Part shown: piece after piece, positions 1-5,874 of the stretch | How the letters are laid out: each line of letters begins with the position of its first letter | Numbering within the stretch: the stretch's first letter is position 1 | Assembly (NCBI GenBank): GCA_002385475.1 | Contig: DGDO01000055.1 | Coordinates: forward strand, 1-8,957 | Length of the DNA stretch: 8,957 nucleotides | DNA from: Candidatus Sordicultor fermentans | Lineage (GTDB): Bacteria > Atribacterota > Atribacteria > Atribacterales > Caldatribacteriaceae | Reading direction: 5' to 3' | Program-made: the position numbers and the translations under genes | Notes under the pieces: model-generated | Databases searched by the model: none | The model's input: the letters and a program-made list of their open reading frames with translations, nothing else | What the model was told of the DNA's origin: nothing

Positions 1-130
1 CTCTTGTGCTCTATATTTTTCTCTCAATATTGTCAGGCTGCAAAGCTGATGCTCGCGGTGACGGTTAAATTGGATGCCATAATAATATCAAGGTACAAAT
101 AAGAAAAGCAAAACACTGAGTAGAGGGATT

Positions 131-159
131 TTGCAAGGGATTTTGGGGTTAAATATAAC
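131..159 (+). promoter_or_regulatory. sigma-A-type promoter for the GNAT gene
   Basis: TTGCAA (131-136) and TATAAC (154-159) are separated by exactly 17 bases, matching 4/6 and 5/6 of the TTGACA/TATAAT consensus. Transcription should begin near 166. This puts the first ATG of the downstream frame (171) only about 5 bases into the message with no ribosome site, which argues for the later TTG start at 213. Sequence match only. Confidence 0.55.
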
Positions 160-200
160 AGAAAAAAATAATGGAAAAATTCATCTTCAATTTCAGAGGG

Positions 201-208
201 AAGGGAAG
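201..208 (+). promoter_or_regulatory. ribosome binding site supporting the TTG start at 213
   Basis: A purine run (AGAGGG at 195-200, then AAGGGAAG at 201-208) lies 5-8 bases before an in-frame TTG at 213. Nothing comparable precedes the ATG at 171. It is not a perfect AGGAGG, so the start remains a preference. Confidence 0.45.
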
Positions 209-212
209 CAAA

Positions 213-695
213 TTGGTAGAAGTGACTATTGAGAAAAATTTGAGTTATTGTCAATTTAAAGAGTTAATTCCTGACCTTGTTTCCATTTATCAGCGAGCTT
301 ATGAGAATCTTCCTGAATATCGAGATGACAGCTACTGTAAAATAGCGGCTTATTTCTCCTGGCTATGGAAGGGAGATCCTGAGGGTTTTTTAGTAGTTTT
401 TGAAGGAAATAAACCAGTAGGATTATTAGGAATGCATACTAACTGGAGAGAAGGAAAAGAATATCTGGCTGAGATTCATGAACTCGTGGTAGATCCTCAA
501 TTTCAGGGAAGGGGAGTAGGAAAAAAATTGATAGAGGAAGCAATCCAGATTGCCCTTTCTCGAGGGAGAAAGAAAATAGAGTTGTGGGTAGGAGAAAAAA
601 ATCGCAAAGCCCAAGAGTTCTATCTCCATAATGGATTTCAAGAAAAAGAGCAGAGGGGAATATGGATTAGAATGATAGAAGAATTGGATTTGTAG
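213..695 (+). CDS. GNAT-family N-acetyltransferase
   Basis: The gene encodes a GCN5-related acetyltransferase of about 160 residues, a whole single-domain enzyme that transfers an acetyl group from acetyl-CoA to an amine. Numbering from the TTG start, strand beta-4 and motif A read EIHELVVDP (87-95) followed by the pyrophosphate-binding loop QGRGVGKK (98-105). The motif B tail AQEFYLHNGF ends at about residue 142. These are the standard CoA-binding elements. The substrate cannot be read from sequence; a ribosomal-protein or small-molecule acetylase is equally possible. The frame is open back to an ATG at 171, but that ATG lies about 5 bases after the predicted transcription start and has no ribosome site, so TTG 213 is preferred. 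It is followed by a separate promoter for the next gene, so it is probably monocistronic. Family certain, role unknown. Confidence 0.88.
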   Translation: MVEVTIEKNLSYCQFKELIPDLVSIYQRAYENLPEYRDDSYCKIAAYFSWLWKGDPEGFLVVFEGNKPVGLLGMHTNWREGKEYLAEIHELVVDPQFQGRGVGKKLIEEAIQIALSRGRKKIELWVGEKNRKAQEFYLHNGFQEKEQRGIWIRMIEELDL

Positions 696-730
696 GAAGA
701 AGAGTTTTTTGTTTTTTAGGATTTAAGTTG

Positions 731-736
731 TATAAT
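731..736 (+). promoter_or_regulatory. -10 element of the activase-module promoter
   Basis: TATAAT lies in AAGTTGTATAATAAAG, 34 bases before the preferred start of the next gene. The best -35 (TTGTTT, 709-714, 16-base spacer) is weak. The 12-base string AAGTTGTATAAT recurs exactly at 5175-5186 before rubrerythrin, which supports it as a genuine promoter element. Confidence 0.5.
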
Positions 737-769
737 AAAGCCTGAATGTTTTTAAAAGTAGGTGAAAAA

Positions 770-1768
770 ATGAAGGTAGGCATTCCGCGGGGTCTTTTAT
801 TCTATCGTTTTTACGCCCTCTGGAAAACTTTTCTGGAAGAACTGGGAGCAGAAGTAGTAATTTCTCCTCCCACCAACAAAGGCATTATCCAAAAAGGTTT
901 AACCTACGCGGTGGAGGAAATTTGTTTTCCAGCCAAAGTGTTTTTGGGACATGTTCTTTATCTTAAAGACCGAGTGGACCTCATATTTATTCCCCGAATA
1001 GTCAGTTTTCACAGGAGAGAATATAATTGTCCCAAAATATTAGCTCTTCCTGATTTAGCCCGTAACCTCTTTAATATTCCTGAAGAAAGGATAATTGGTG
1101 ACGAAATTAATATGCGGGAAGAGGGGATGCGAGGCTGGAGGCGAGGATTTTTAAACATTGGTAAACACTTTACTACTAAAGAAAGTAAAATTATGAAAGC
1201 TCTGAATTTAGCAGAAAAAGCTCATAAAGATTATCAGGCCAACCTCAAAAAGGGCATGCTCCCCGAAGACTTGATTGACCACAAAAATCCCCTTCCTCTC
1301 CGGGAGAAGAAAATTGTCCTTTTAGGCCATACTTATCTTTTGAGTGATAGCTATATAAATATGAATATCACCGAAAAAGTCAACGATCTCAACTACTCGG
1401 TAATCACTCCCGATATGGTAGATGAGGAAAAGAAAAGATACTATCTCTCTACTATTCCTAAACCCAGTTTCTGGACTATTTCTAATGAAATCATTGGTAG
1501 CACTTTATACCATCTCAAAGAGAGAAAACCGGAGGTCAGAGGGTTTATCCATCTGGTTTCCTTTGAGTGTGGACCAGATTCTTTAGTTGGAGAGTTAATT
1601 GAACGTCTTCTCAAAAGAGAAAAGGAGTCTCTCCCTTACTTGCGTTTAGAAATTGACGAGCACACCGGAGAAGCAGGGTTGGTTACTCGTTTAGAAGCTT
1701 TTGTAGATATGATGGAGTGGAGGTATAAAAGCCTTGAAAGCTACGTTTCCCCATTTGCTTCATCTTGA
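770..1768 (+). CDS. DUF2229 / acyl-CoA dehydratase activase-related protein (COG3580-like)
   Basis: This 332-residue protein belongs to the DUF2229 group that travels with HgdC/BadF-type ATPases. From the ATG at 770 it starts MKVGIPRGLLFYRFY, typical of the family. It contains exactly three cysteines: C52 (EEICFPAK), C87 (EYNCPK) and C267 (FECGPDS). Near the C-terminus is the block IDEHTGEAGLVTRLEAFVD (295-313). The next gene has the same arrangement, so the two are probably paralogous subunits. Three cysteines per chain is how 2-hydroxyacyl-CoA dehydratase subunits hold a [4Fe-4S] cluster, so a cluster here is a reasonable inference, not shown. An ATG at 746 would add eight residues, but 770 has GGTG five bases upstream and the family-like N-terminus. 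It is the first gene of a three-gene operon and overlaps the second. Its reaction is unknown. Confidence 0.85.
   Translation: MKVGIPRGLLFYRFYALWKTFLEELGAEVVISPPTNKGIIQKGLTYAVEEICFPAKVFLGHVLYLKDRVDLIFIPRIVSFHRREYNCPKILALPDLARNLFNIPEERIIGDEINMREEGMRGWRRGFLNIGKHFTTKESKIMKALNLAEKAHKDYQANLKKGMLPEDLIDHKNPLPLREKKIVLLGHTYLLSDSYINMNITEKVNDLNYSVITPDMVDEEKKRYYLSTIPKPSFWTISNEIIGSTLYHLKERKPEVRGFIHLVSFECGPDSLVGELIERLLKREKESLPYLRLEIDEHTGEAGLVTRLEAFVDMMEWRYKSLESYVSPFASS
1719..1724 (+). promoter_or_regulatory. internal ribosome binding site fixing the TTG start at 1734
   Basis: A perfect GGAGGT sits inside the 3' end of the upstream gene, 9 bases before the TTG at 1734. It selects a start 35 bases inside the preceding reading frame and implies coupled translation of the two proteins. 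Confidence 0.75.
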
Positions 1769-2834
1769 TATCGCCTTAGGAGTTCTCTACCCCACTCTGG
1801 GCGTAGAAATCATAACCCCTCCTCCTATTACTCAAAAAACCATTGAAATTGGAGTAAAACTAGCTCCTCAGAATGCTTGCTTTCCTCTCAAAGTAACTCT
1901 GGCTAACTTTGTAGAAGGAATTGAACTGGGAGCCGATACTATTTTTATGGCCGGAGGGGTGGGGCCTTGTCGTTTTGGTTATTACGGACAAATTCAAAAT
2001 ATAATTTTAGAAGATTTAGGTTACAACGTTGATTTTGTCCTATTAGACCATCCTCGCTATGGTATTCGTCCTTTTATAAAAGCCCTGCAAACTATGGCCG
2101 GGGGAAGGGTCCTTTCCTCCCGAGTTATCAAAGTAGCCAGCTTGGCCTGGAAAGTTTTGCGCTTTACCGAAGACTTAGAGACAGAAAGAAGAGCGCTGCG
2201 TGCTCAGGTAAAAGACCGTCAAAAATTAGACGAAATAGTAGAAGGAGCGCTGGAACAACTGCGTCAGGTAAATAATGAAAAAAGCTTCCAGGCTATCAAA
2301 GAAGAAACTATGAAAAAGTTAGATAATTTAGAACGGAAAGAAACAGAAGACCTCATAAAAGTGGGAATAGTAGGAGAGATTTATGTAGCTCAGGAAACTA
2401 AAATAAATTTCAATGTGGAAAAGATCCTGGGAGAGCTAGGAGCATACGTACACAACTCTGTTTCTACGGTAGAGTATGTTTTGCACACCCTGCCATTTAC
2501 TCGTTCCCGGGAAAAATTAGAAGCCTGGGAGCTAGCCAAGCCTTACCTGAAGAGATTTGTAGGAGGAGAAGGAATTGATACAGTAGGCAGCGCCATTCGC
2601 TATGCTCAATGGGGCTTTGATGGAGTTGTCCATCTTTATCCTTTTACCTGTATGCCTGAAGTAGTGGCTAAAAGTATACTTACCGCAGTAAGCAGGGATT
2701 ACGACTTACCTACTCTGCATTTAGCCATAGATGAACATTCTGGAGAGGCGGGATTAGTTACCAGAGTGGAAGCATTTGTAGATGTTTTAGAAAGAAGAAA
2801 AAAACTGAAGAAAAAAAAGGTGGAGGTTAGTTAA
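1734..2834 (+). CDS. DUF2229-related three-cysteine protein (COG3581-like), activase partner
   Basis: This 366-residue protein starts at TTG with MKATFPHLLHL, the typical opening of this family (homologues begin MKVTFPH). It has exactly three cysteines: C49 (NACFPLK), C79 in GGVGPCRFGYYGQ, and C306 (PFTCMPEV). Residues 332-350 repeat the upstream protein's motif with 17 of 19 identical (IDEHSGEAGLVTR...). A charged, mainly helical stretch at about 145-205 separates the N- and C-terminal parts and is absent from the partner in this form. The ORF overlaps the preceding gene by 35 bases and abuts the activase with no spacer, so the three are surely one transcription and assembly unit. Inference: with the upstream protein it forms a heterodimer holding iron-sulfur clusters that the ATPase reduces. 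Substrate and reaction are unknown; classical HgdA/HgdB subunits look different. Confidence 0.85.
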   Translation: MKATFPHLLHLDIALGVLYPTLGVEIITPPPITQKTIEIGVKLAPQNACFPLKVTLANFVEGIELGADTIFMAGGVGPCRFGYYGQIQNIILEDLGYNVDFVLLDHPRYGIRPFIKALQTMAGGRVLSSRVIKVASLAWKVLRFTEDLETERRALRAQVKDRQKLDEIVEGALEQLRQVNNEKSFQAIKEETMKKLDNLERKETEDLIKVGIVGEIYVAQETKINFNVEKILGELGAYVHNSVSTVEYVLHTLPFTRSREKLEAWELAKPYLKRFVGGEGIDTVGSAIRYAQWGFDGVVHLYPFTCMPEVVAKSILTAVSRDYDLPTLHLAIDEHSGEAGLVTRVEAFVDVLERRKKLKKKKVEVS

Positions 2835-3872
2835 ATGGACCTTTATTTAGGAGTGGATGTGGGCTCAGTAACCACTAAGTTTGTGCTTATAGACGAAGAA
2901 AAAAACATTCTGGCCAGTTGCTATTTGCGCACTAGCGGCGATCCGATTGGAGCGCTCAAAGAAGGTTTACAATACATAGAAAGACATTTTCCCAGTGGTG
3001 GAGAAATAAAAGGAGTAGGTAGTACCGGTAGCGCCCGACACCTAGCTGGCATAGTAGTAGGAGCAGATATAGTCAAAAACGAAATTACCGCTCACGCCAT
3101 AGCAGCCATCACCCGAGTACCTGAAGTACGAACAGTTTTTGAAATTGGAGGACAGGACAGTAAGTTAATTATCATTCGAGATGGCGTGGTGGAAGACTTC
3201 GCTATGAATACCGTTTGCGCAGCCGGAACAGGTTCTTTTCTGGAGCATCAAGCGGTACGTCTCAATGTTCCCATCGAAGAATTTGGAAAATTAGCTCTCC
3301 GGGCTGAACAGGCAGTGCGCATTGCTGGAAGATGCACGGTTTTTGCTGAATCAGATATGATTCATAAACAACAATTAGGTTTTGGCAAGCCAGAAATCGT
3401 AAAAGGACTTTGTGAAGCCTTAGTGCGGAACTTCATCAATAATTTAGCTACGGGGAAAACCATAGAAGACCCCATCGTTTTCCAGGGAGGAGTAGCTGCC
3501 AACGAGGGGATTGTTCAGGCATTCCGAGATTTCTTCCAGGGTAAAAAGAAGATTGTCGTTCCTCCTGAGCATGGAGTCATGGGAGCCTGGGGAGCAGCTA
3601 TTTTAGCCCTGGAGTATGCTCCAGAAAAAAGTACTTTTTCTGGATTTGAAGTGATTGGTCGTCAGTTTGAAAGCCGGAGCTTTACCTGTGAAGATTGTCC
3701 CAATGCCTGCGAAATAGTAATACTAAAGGAAGAAAATGATATTAAGGCTTTATGGGGTAGTCGCTGCGGCAAGTGGACTCCTGTTACGGTCAGACAGAGA
3801 TGGGAAGAACAAGAAGATAAATCCGAGGAGCCTCTCCAGATAGAAGAGGAAGAGTCTTTGGTAAAAGGTTAA
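2835..3872 (+). CDS. BadF/BadG/HgdC-type ATPase, acyl-CoA dehydratase activase with Cys-rich C-terminal extension
   Basis: This is a 345-residue ATPase of the ASKHA (actin/Hsp70 sugar-kinase) fold. Family members use ATP hydrolysis to deliver one low-potential electron to a metalloprotein. The phosphate-1 loop is GVDVGSVTTK (6-15), the second phosphate region EIGGQDSK (103-110), and the adenosine motif FQGGVAAN (216-223). C128 in NTVCAAGTGSF and C167 in GRCTVFAESDM correspond to the two cysteines per monomer that bridge a [4Fe-4S] cluster at the dimer interface in HgdC. Beyond the usual 260-odd residues is an extension with CEDCPNAC (C285, C288, C292) and C311 (SRCGKW), a possible second metal site, then an acidic tail. 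GGAGGT lies 7 bases before the ATG, which directly follows the upstream stop codon. Enzyme class is secure; the target protein is inferred to be the two upstream products. Confidence 0.93.
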   Translation: MDLYLGVDVGSVTTKFVLIDEEKNILASCYLRTSGDPIGALKEGLQYIERHFPSGGEIKGVGSTGSARHLAGIVVGADIVKNEITAHAIAAITRVPEVRTVFEIGGQDSKLIIIRDGVVEDFAMNTVCAAGTGSFLEHQAVRLNVPIEEFGKLALRAEQAVRIAGRCTVFAESDMIHKQQLGFGKPEIVKGLCEALVRNFINNLATGKTIEDPIVFQGGVAANEGIVQAFRDFFQGKKKIVVPPEHGVMGAWGAAILALEYAPEKSTFSGFEVIGRQFESRSFTCEDCPNACEIVILKEENDIKALWGSRCGKWTPVTVRQRWEEQEDKSEEPLQIEEEESLVKG

Positions 3873-4121
3873 TCATGGTTCTGAAGGGCTTTCTTTTTCT
3901 CTAACCGATTGGAGAGCTTCCTGTAAAATCTGGTTTAATTTTTGAGTTTTTTCTTCAACTTCCTGAACAAGTATAGCTATATCAGACCAGGTGCGGGGAG
4001 GGGAAAACCATTCCCACCTTTTACTGCCTCCCAAAATGAGGAAAAAAACTATTACCATTACCAGAAGAATTATCCACCATCCTATTTTCCTGAACCCTCT
4101 TCTTGTTTCTCCTTTCTCCAT
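3873..4121 (-). CDS. small single-pass membrane protein, unknown function
   Basis: The gene encodes 82 residues: a basic N-terminus (KGETRRGFRK), one strong hydrophobic helix (about 14-32), then a helical, charged tail from about 44 to 75 that looks able to form a coiled coil. No enzyme motif and no cysteine. The stop codon of the upstream minus-strand gene is 19 bases away, and no ribosome site precedes this ATG, so translation is probably coupled. Its segment TWSDIAILVQEVEEKTQKL resembles the C-terminal TWQDLQYLIELLTQEVNKL of the neighbour. Its last base abuts the stop codon of the convergent activase gene. Family not recognised; it is believable as a gene because of its operon position and clean membrane topology. 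Confidence 0.6.
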   Translation of the reverse strand: MEKGETRRGFRKIGWWIILLVMVIVFFLILGGSKRWEWFSPPRTWSDIAILVQEVEEKTQKLNQILQEALQSVREKESPSEP

Positions 4122-4140
4122 AGCGTAATACCGAAACTCA

Positions 4141-4950
4141 TTATTCCCGGAAAGCAGGAAGCTTATTAACTTCCTGAGTTAGAAGCTCAATAAGATACTG
4201 AAGGTCTTGCCAGGTAGAAATTAGCTCATCAGAGAATTGTTGCAAGCTCATGAAATTAACCAAACTTTTGATATCCCTCTGGAGCCTAACCACTTCTAAA
4301 GCTCCTCGATAGACTTTGGCGTTCTCAGAAAGAACCAGAAGAAACTTTTTGATAGTCCGGTCAGCATTCTTAATTGTCTCATAAATCTTATCTTCCAGAG
4401 AAATAAATTCCTTCCAGATTTGGATTTCTTTGGCTTTAAATTCTACTTGCATTTCTAAACTTCTTCTCCTGATGTTTCTTATCTCCTCGTCCTGCTCCAG
4501 AGATAGTTCTTTTAACTCTTCTTCCAGTTCTAATTTTTCATCTTCCAGAATTCTGATCTGGTCTTTAGATTTTTTAAGCAACTCCTGGAGTTCCTCTATC
4601 TTTCCTCTCAATTCTTCTTCTATCTGGGGTCTAAGATCAGAGATGTGTTCATAAGAGACGGTAATCTCTTCTAATTTGTCTACCATAGGGTCTATAATCG
4701 CATCAAGATTCTCTGCTTTTTCTATCATATTTATTATTTCATCCAGAGCCTTCAGGTTTCTTTCAATCTGGTAGTAAACCTGATTGCTTCCTGCAGTATA
4801 AAAAGATTGAGCAGTGAAGCCTACCCTCTCGGCCACAAACTTCATATCTTCTTTAGAATGAGAAATAGGAATATCTCCGGCTAAGGTTCCCAGAAAGAAG
4901 GCCACAAAAATCACTAAACCCACGACTACATATCGCCTCAAGGCTCGCAC
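4141..4950 (-). CDS. membrane-anchored coiled-coil protein, unknown function
   Basis: The gene encodes 269 residues starting at GTG. An arginine-rich start (MRALRR) is followed by a hydrophobic anchor at about 7-25 that predicts a short cytoplasmic end and a large extracytoplasmic part. From about 105 to 180 the chain is almost entirely Glu/Lys/Leu heptad-like helix (EEELRGKIEELQELLKKS and onward), then helices to the end. There are no cysteines and no catalytic motif. The start is fixed by a perfect AAAGGAGG 10 bases upstream. It is the first gene of a two-gene minus-strand unit with the 82-residue membrane protein. I recognise no family. A scaffold or envelope-spanning structural role would fit, but that is inference; similarity to coiled-coil proteins in general would be uninformative. 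Confidence 0.72.
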   Translation of the reverse strand: MRALRRYVVVGLVIFVAFFLGTLAGDIPISHSKEDMKFVAERVGFTAQSFYTAGSNQVYYQIERNLKALDEIINMIEKAENLDAIIDPMVDKLEEITVSYEHISDLRPQIEEELRGKIEELQELLKKSKDQIRILEDEKLELEEELKELSLEQDEEIRNIRRRSLEMQVEFKAKEIQIWKEFISLEDKIYETIKNADRTIKKFLLVLSENAKVYRGALEVVRLQRDIKSLVNFMSLQQFSDELISTWQDLQYLIELLTQEVNKLPAFRE

Positions 4951-4960
4951 TTTTTTAACA

Positions 4961-4968
4961 CCTCCTTT
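4961..4968 (-). promoter_or_regulatory. perfect ribosome binding site for the GTG start at 4950
   Basis: On the minus strand the sequence reads AAAGGAGG, 10 bases before GTG. It settles the start of the coiled-coil membrane protein, which has no in-frame ATG near its N-terminus. Confidence 0.75.
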
Positions 4969-5180
4969 CTTCTATAGCGGCTTTGGCTCACCCAGGCAAC
5001 ATAGAGTAATAAGAGGAAATTGCAGAAAAAACGTAAAACTTAAGTTAGAATAGTATAATGTCACAGCTTTAAACGAAACATATCCCTTTTTATTCCCCCT
5101 GTTTTTCTCTCAACGAAGAAAAAATACAGAAGAAAAAGAGCTGTAATAGATAGATAGCTTCCAAAAAATATTAAAAGTTG

Positions 5181-5193
5181 TATAATGTATAAT
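5181..5193 (+). promoter_or_regulatory. tandem -10 elements of the rubrerythrin promoter
   Basis: Two TATAAT hexamers (5181-5186 and 5188-5193) overlap as a repeat of TGTATAA. The first would start transcription at about 5193-5194, at the base of the predicted leader RNA stem (5195). No good -35 exists (TTCCAA at 5159-5164 is the nearest). The preceding AAGTTG is shared with the activase-module promoter. Confidence 0.5.
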
Positions 5194-5268
5194 AGCCGGG
5201 TAAAAGGAAATTGGTCGTGAAGACCAGAGGAGTGGGAAGCTTTTAGTCCTCTTTGCCCGGCCGTTTTT
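5194..5268 (+). ncRNA. candidate structured leader RNA or attenuator upstream of rubrerythrin
   Basis: A compact three-way junction can be folded by eye. Stem P1 pairs 5195-5204 with 5252-5261 (six G-C pairs, a U-G, three A-U). P2 pairs UGGUC (5212-5216) with GACCA (5222-5226) around a GUGAA loop. P3 pairs GAGGA (5227-5231) with UCCUC (5247-5251) around a 15-base loop. P2, P3 and P1 abut with no unpaired bases; the only linker is AGGAAAU (5205-5211). A run of five T follows at 5264-5268, so the whole could act as an attenuator or end a small RNA of about 75 bases. Transcription is predicted to start exactly at P1. It matches no riboswitch class I know. The fold is seen in the sequence; the function is inference. 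Confidence 0.45.
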
Positions 5269-5349
5269 AAAACATCCTCCTGTGGAATAAAATATTATCA
5301 ATTTAGTTTACTTTTAAAAATCCCAAACTGAAGGGAGGCCTGAACATAT

Positions 5350-5862
5350 ATGCCTATCAAACGCAAAATGACTCGAGAGAATCTGGAAAATGCTTATGCT
5401 GGCGAATCACAAGCTTACATGAGATATCTAATTTTTTCTCAGGTAGCAGAACAAGAGGGAAAGCCTAATATTGCTCGCCTTTTTAAGGCCATCGCTTATG
5501 CTGAGGAAGTCCACGCTACCAATCATTACCGAGCTTTAGGGTATATCAACAATACACTTAAAAATCTGGATATGGCCATTGCCGGAGAAATATATGAAGT
5601 GGAGGAAATGTATCCCGCTTACAATGCTGTAGCTAAACTTCAGGGAGAAAAAGAAGCAGAAATAACCACCCACGGAGCATTAGAAGCAGAAAAAATTCAT
5701 GTCCAGATGTACAAAAAAGCTAAAGAAGCTGCCGAAGACGGTAAAGATGTAGCTTTAGGAACCATTCAGATATGTTCAGTGTGTGGTTACACCGCAGAAG
5801 GAGAGGCTCCGGAAAAATGTCCCATCTGTGGAGCTTCTCGAGAAAAATTCAAAGCTTTCTAA
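5350..5862 (+). CDS. rbr: rubrerythrin
   Basis: This 170-residue cytoplasmic peroxidase reduces hydrogen peroxide to water with electrons from rubredoxin or NAD(P)H-linked donors. The N-terminal ferritin-like four-helix domain carries the di-iron ligands: E19, E52 and H55 (EEVH), E83 and E86 before MYP, E114 and H117 (EKIH). The C-terminal rubredoxin-like domain binds one iron through C142, C145 (CSVCGY) and C157, C160 (CPICGA). All ligands are present, so it should be active. It is shorter than the Desulfovibrio protein (about 190 residues), as is common in thermophiles and clostridia. GGGAGG at 5333-5338 is the ribosome site, 11 bases before ATG. A 156-base leader with a predicted folded RNA precedes it. 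Superoxide reductase follows 12 bases later in the same operon and supplies the peroxide this enzyme removes. Confidence 0.95.
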   Translation: MPIKRKMTRENLENAYAGESQAYMRYLIFSQVAEQEGKPNIARLFKAIAYAEEVHATNHYRALGYINNTLKNLDMAIAGEIYEVEEMYPAYNAVAKLQGEKEAEITTHGALEAEKIHVQMYKKAKEAAEDGKDVALGTIQICSVCGYTAEGEAPEKCPICGASREKFKAF

Positions 5863-5874
5863 GGAGGTAAGAAG

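Larger units (their letters stand above)
4951..5349. other. 399-base divergent intergenic region
   Basis: This is the only gene-free stretch over 300 bases. From left to right: the ribosome site and short leader of the minus-strand membrane operon; a weak minus-strand promoter candidate (TTTACG at 5032-5037, TCTTAT at 5009-5014, 17-base spacer); a plus-strand TATAAT at 5054-5059 with no visible -35; an AT-rich tract (5070-5175); the tandem -10 promoter and structured leader RNA of rubrerythrin; and the rubrerythrin ribosome site. Frames crossing this region have no coding character. Confidence 0.6.

Noticed and set aside
33..254. Open minus-strand frame at the window start
   Set aside because: Low-complexity Phe/Tyr/Leu/Ser composition and overlap with a promoter and the acetyltransferase gene; no ribosome site.
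4099..4157. Nineteen-codon frame starting at ATG overlapping the stop of the coiled-coil protein (minus strand)
   Set aside because: No ribosome site of its own and no recognisable product; at most a coupling device.
4972..5004. Possible hairpin or aptamer in the minus-strand leader (CTATAG ... ATAG, CTTTGG / CCCAGG)
   Set aside because: Only four outer pairs and an inner stem with a mismatch and a wobble; no riboswitch core recognised.
5140..5165. TAGATAGATAG short tandem and AGCT palindromes as an operator
   Set aside because: Three imperfect four-base units in AT-rich DNA, with no dyad symmetry matching PerR or other known operators.
5195..5263. tRNA-like acceptor stem (GCCGGGT with GCCCGGC)
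   Set aside because: The span is too short, with no T-loop TTC sequence and no anticodon arm; the internal hairpins do not fit a cloverleaf.
5110..5301. Open minus-strand frame across the rubrerythrin leader
   Set aside because: It lies over the tandem promoter and folded RNA, has no ribosome site, and its composition is that of AT-rich noncoding DNA.
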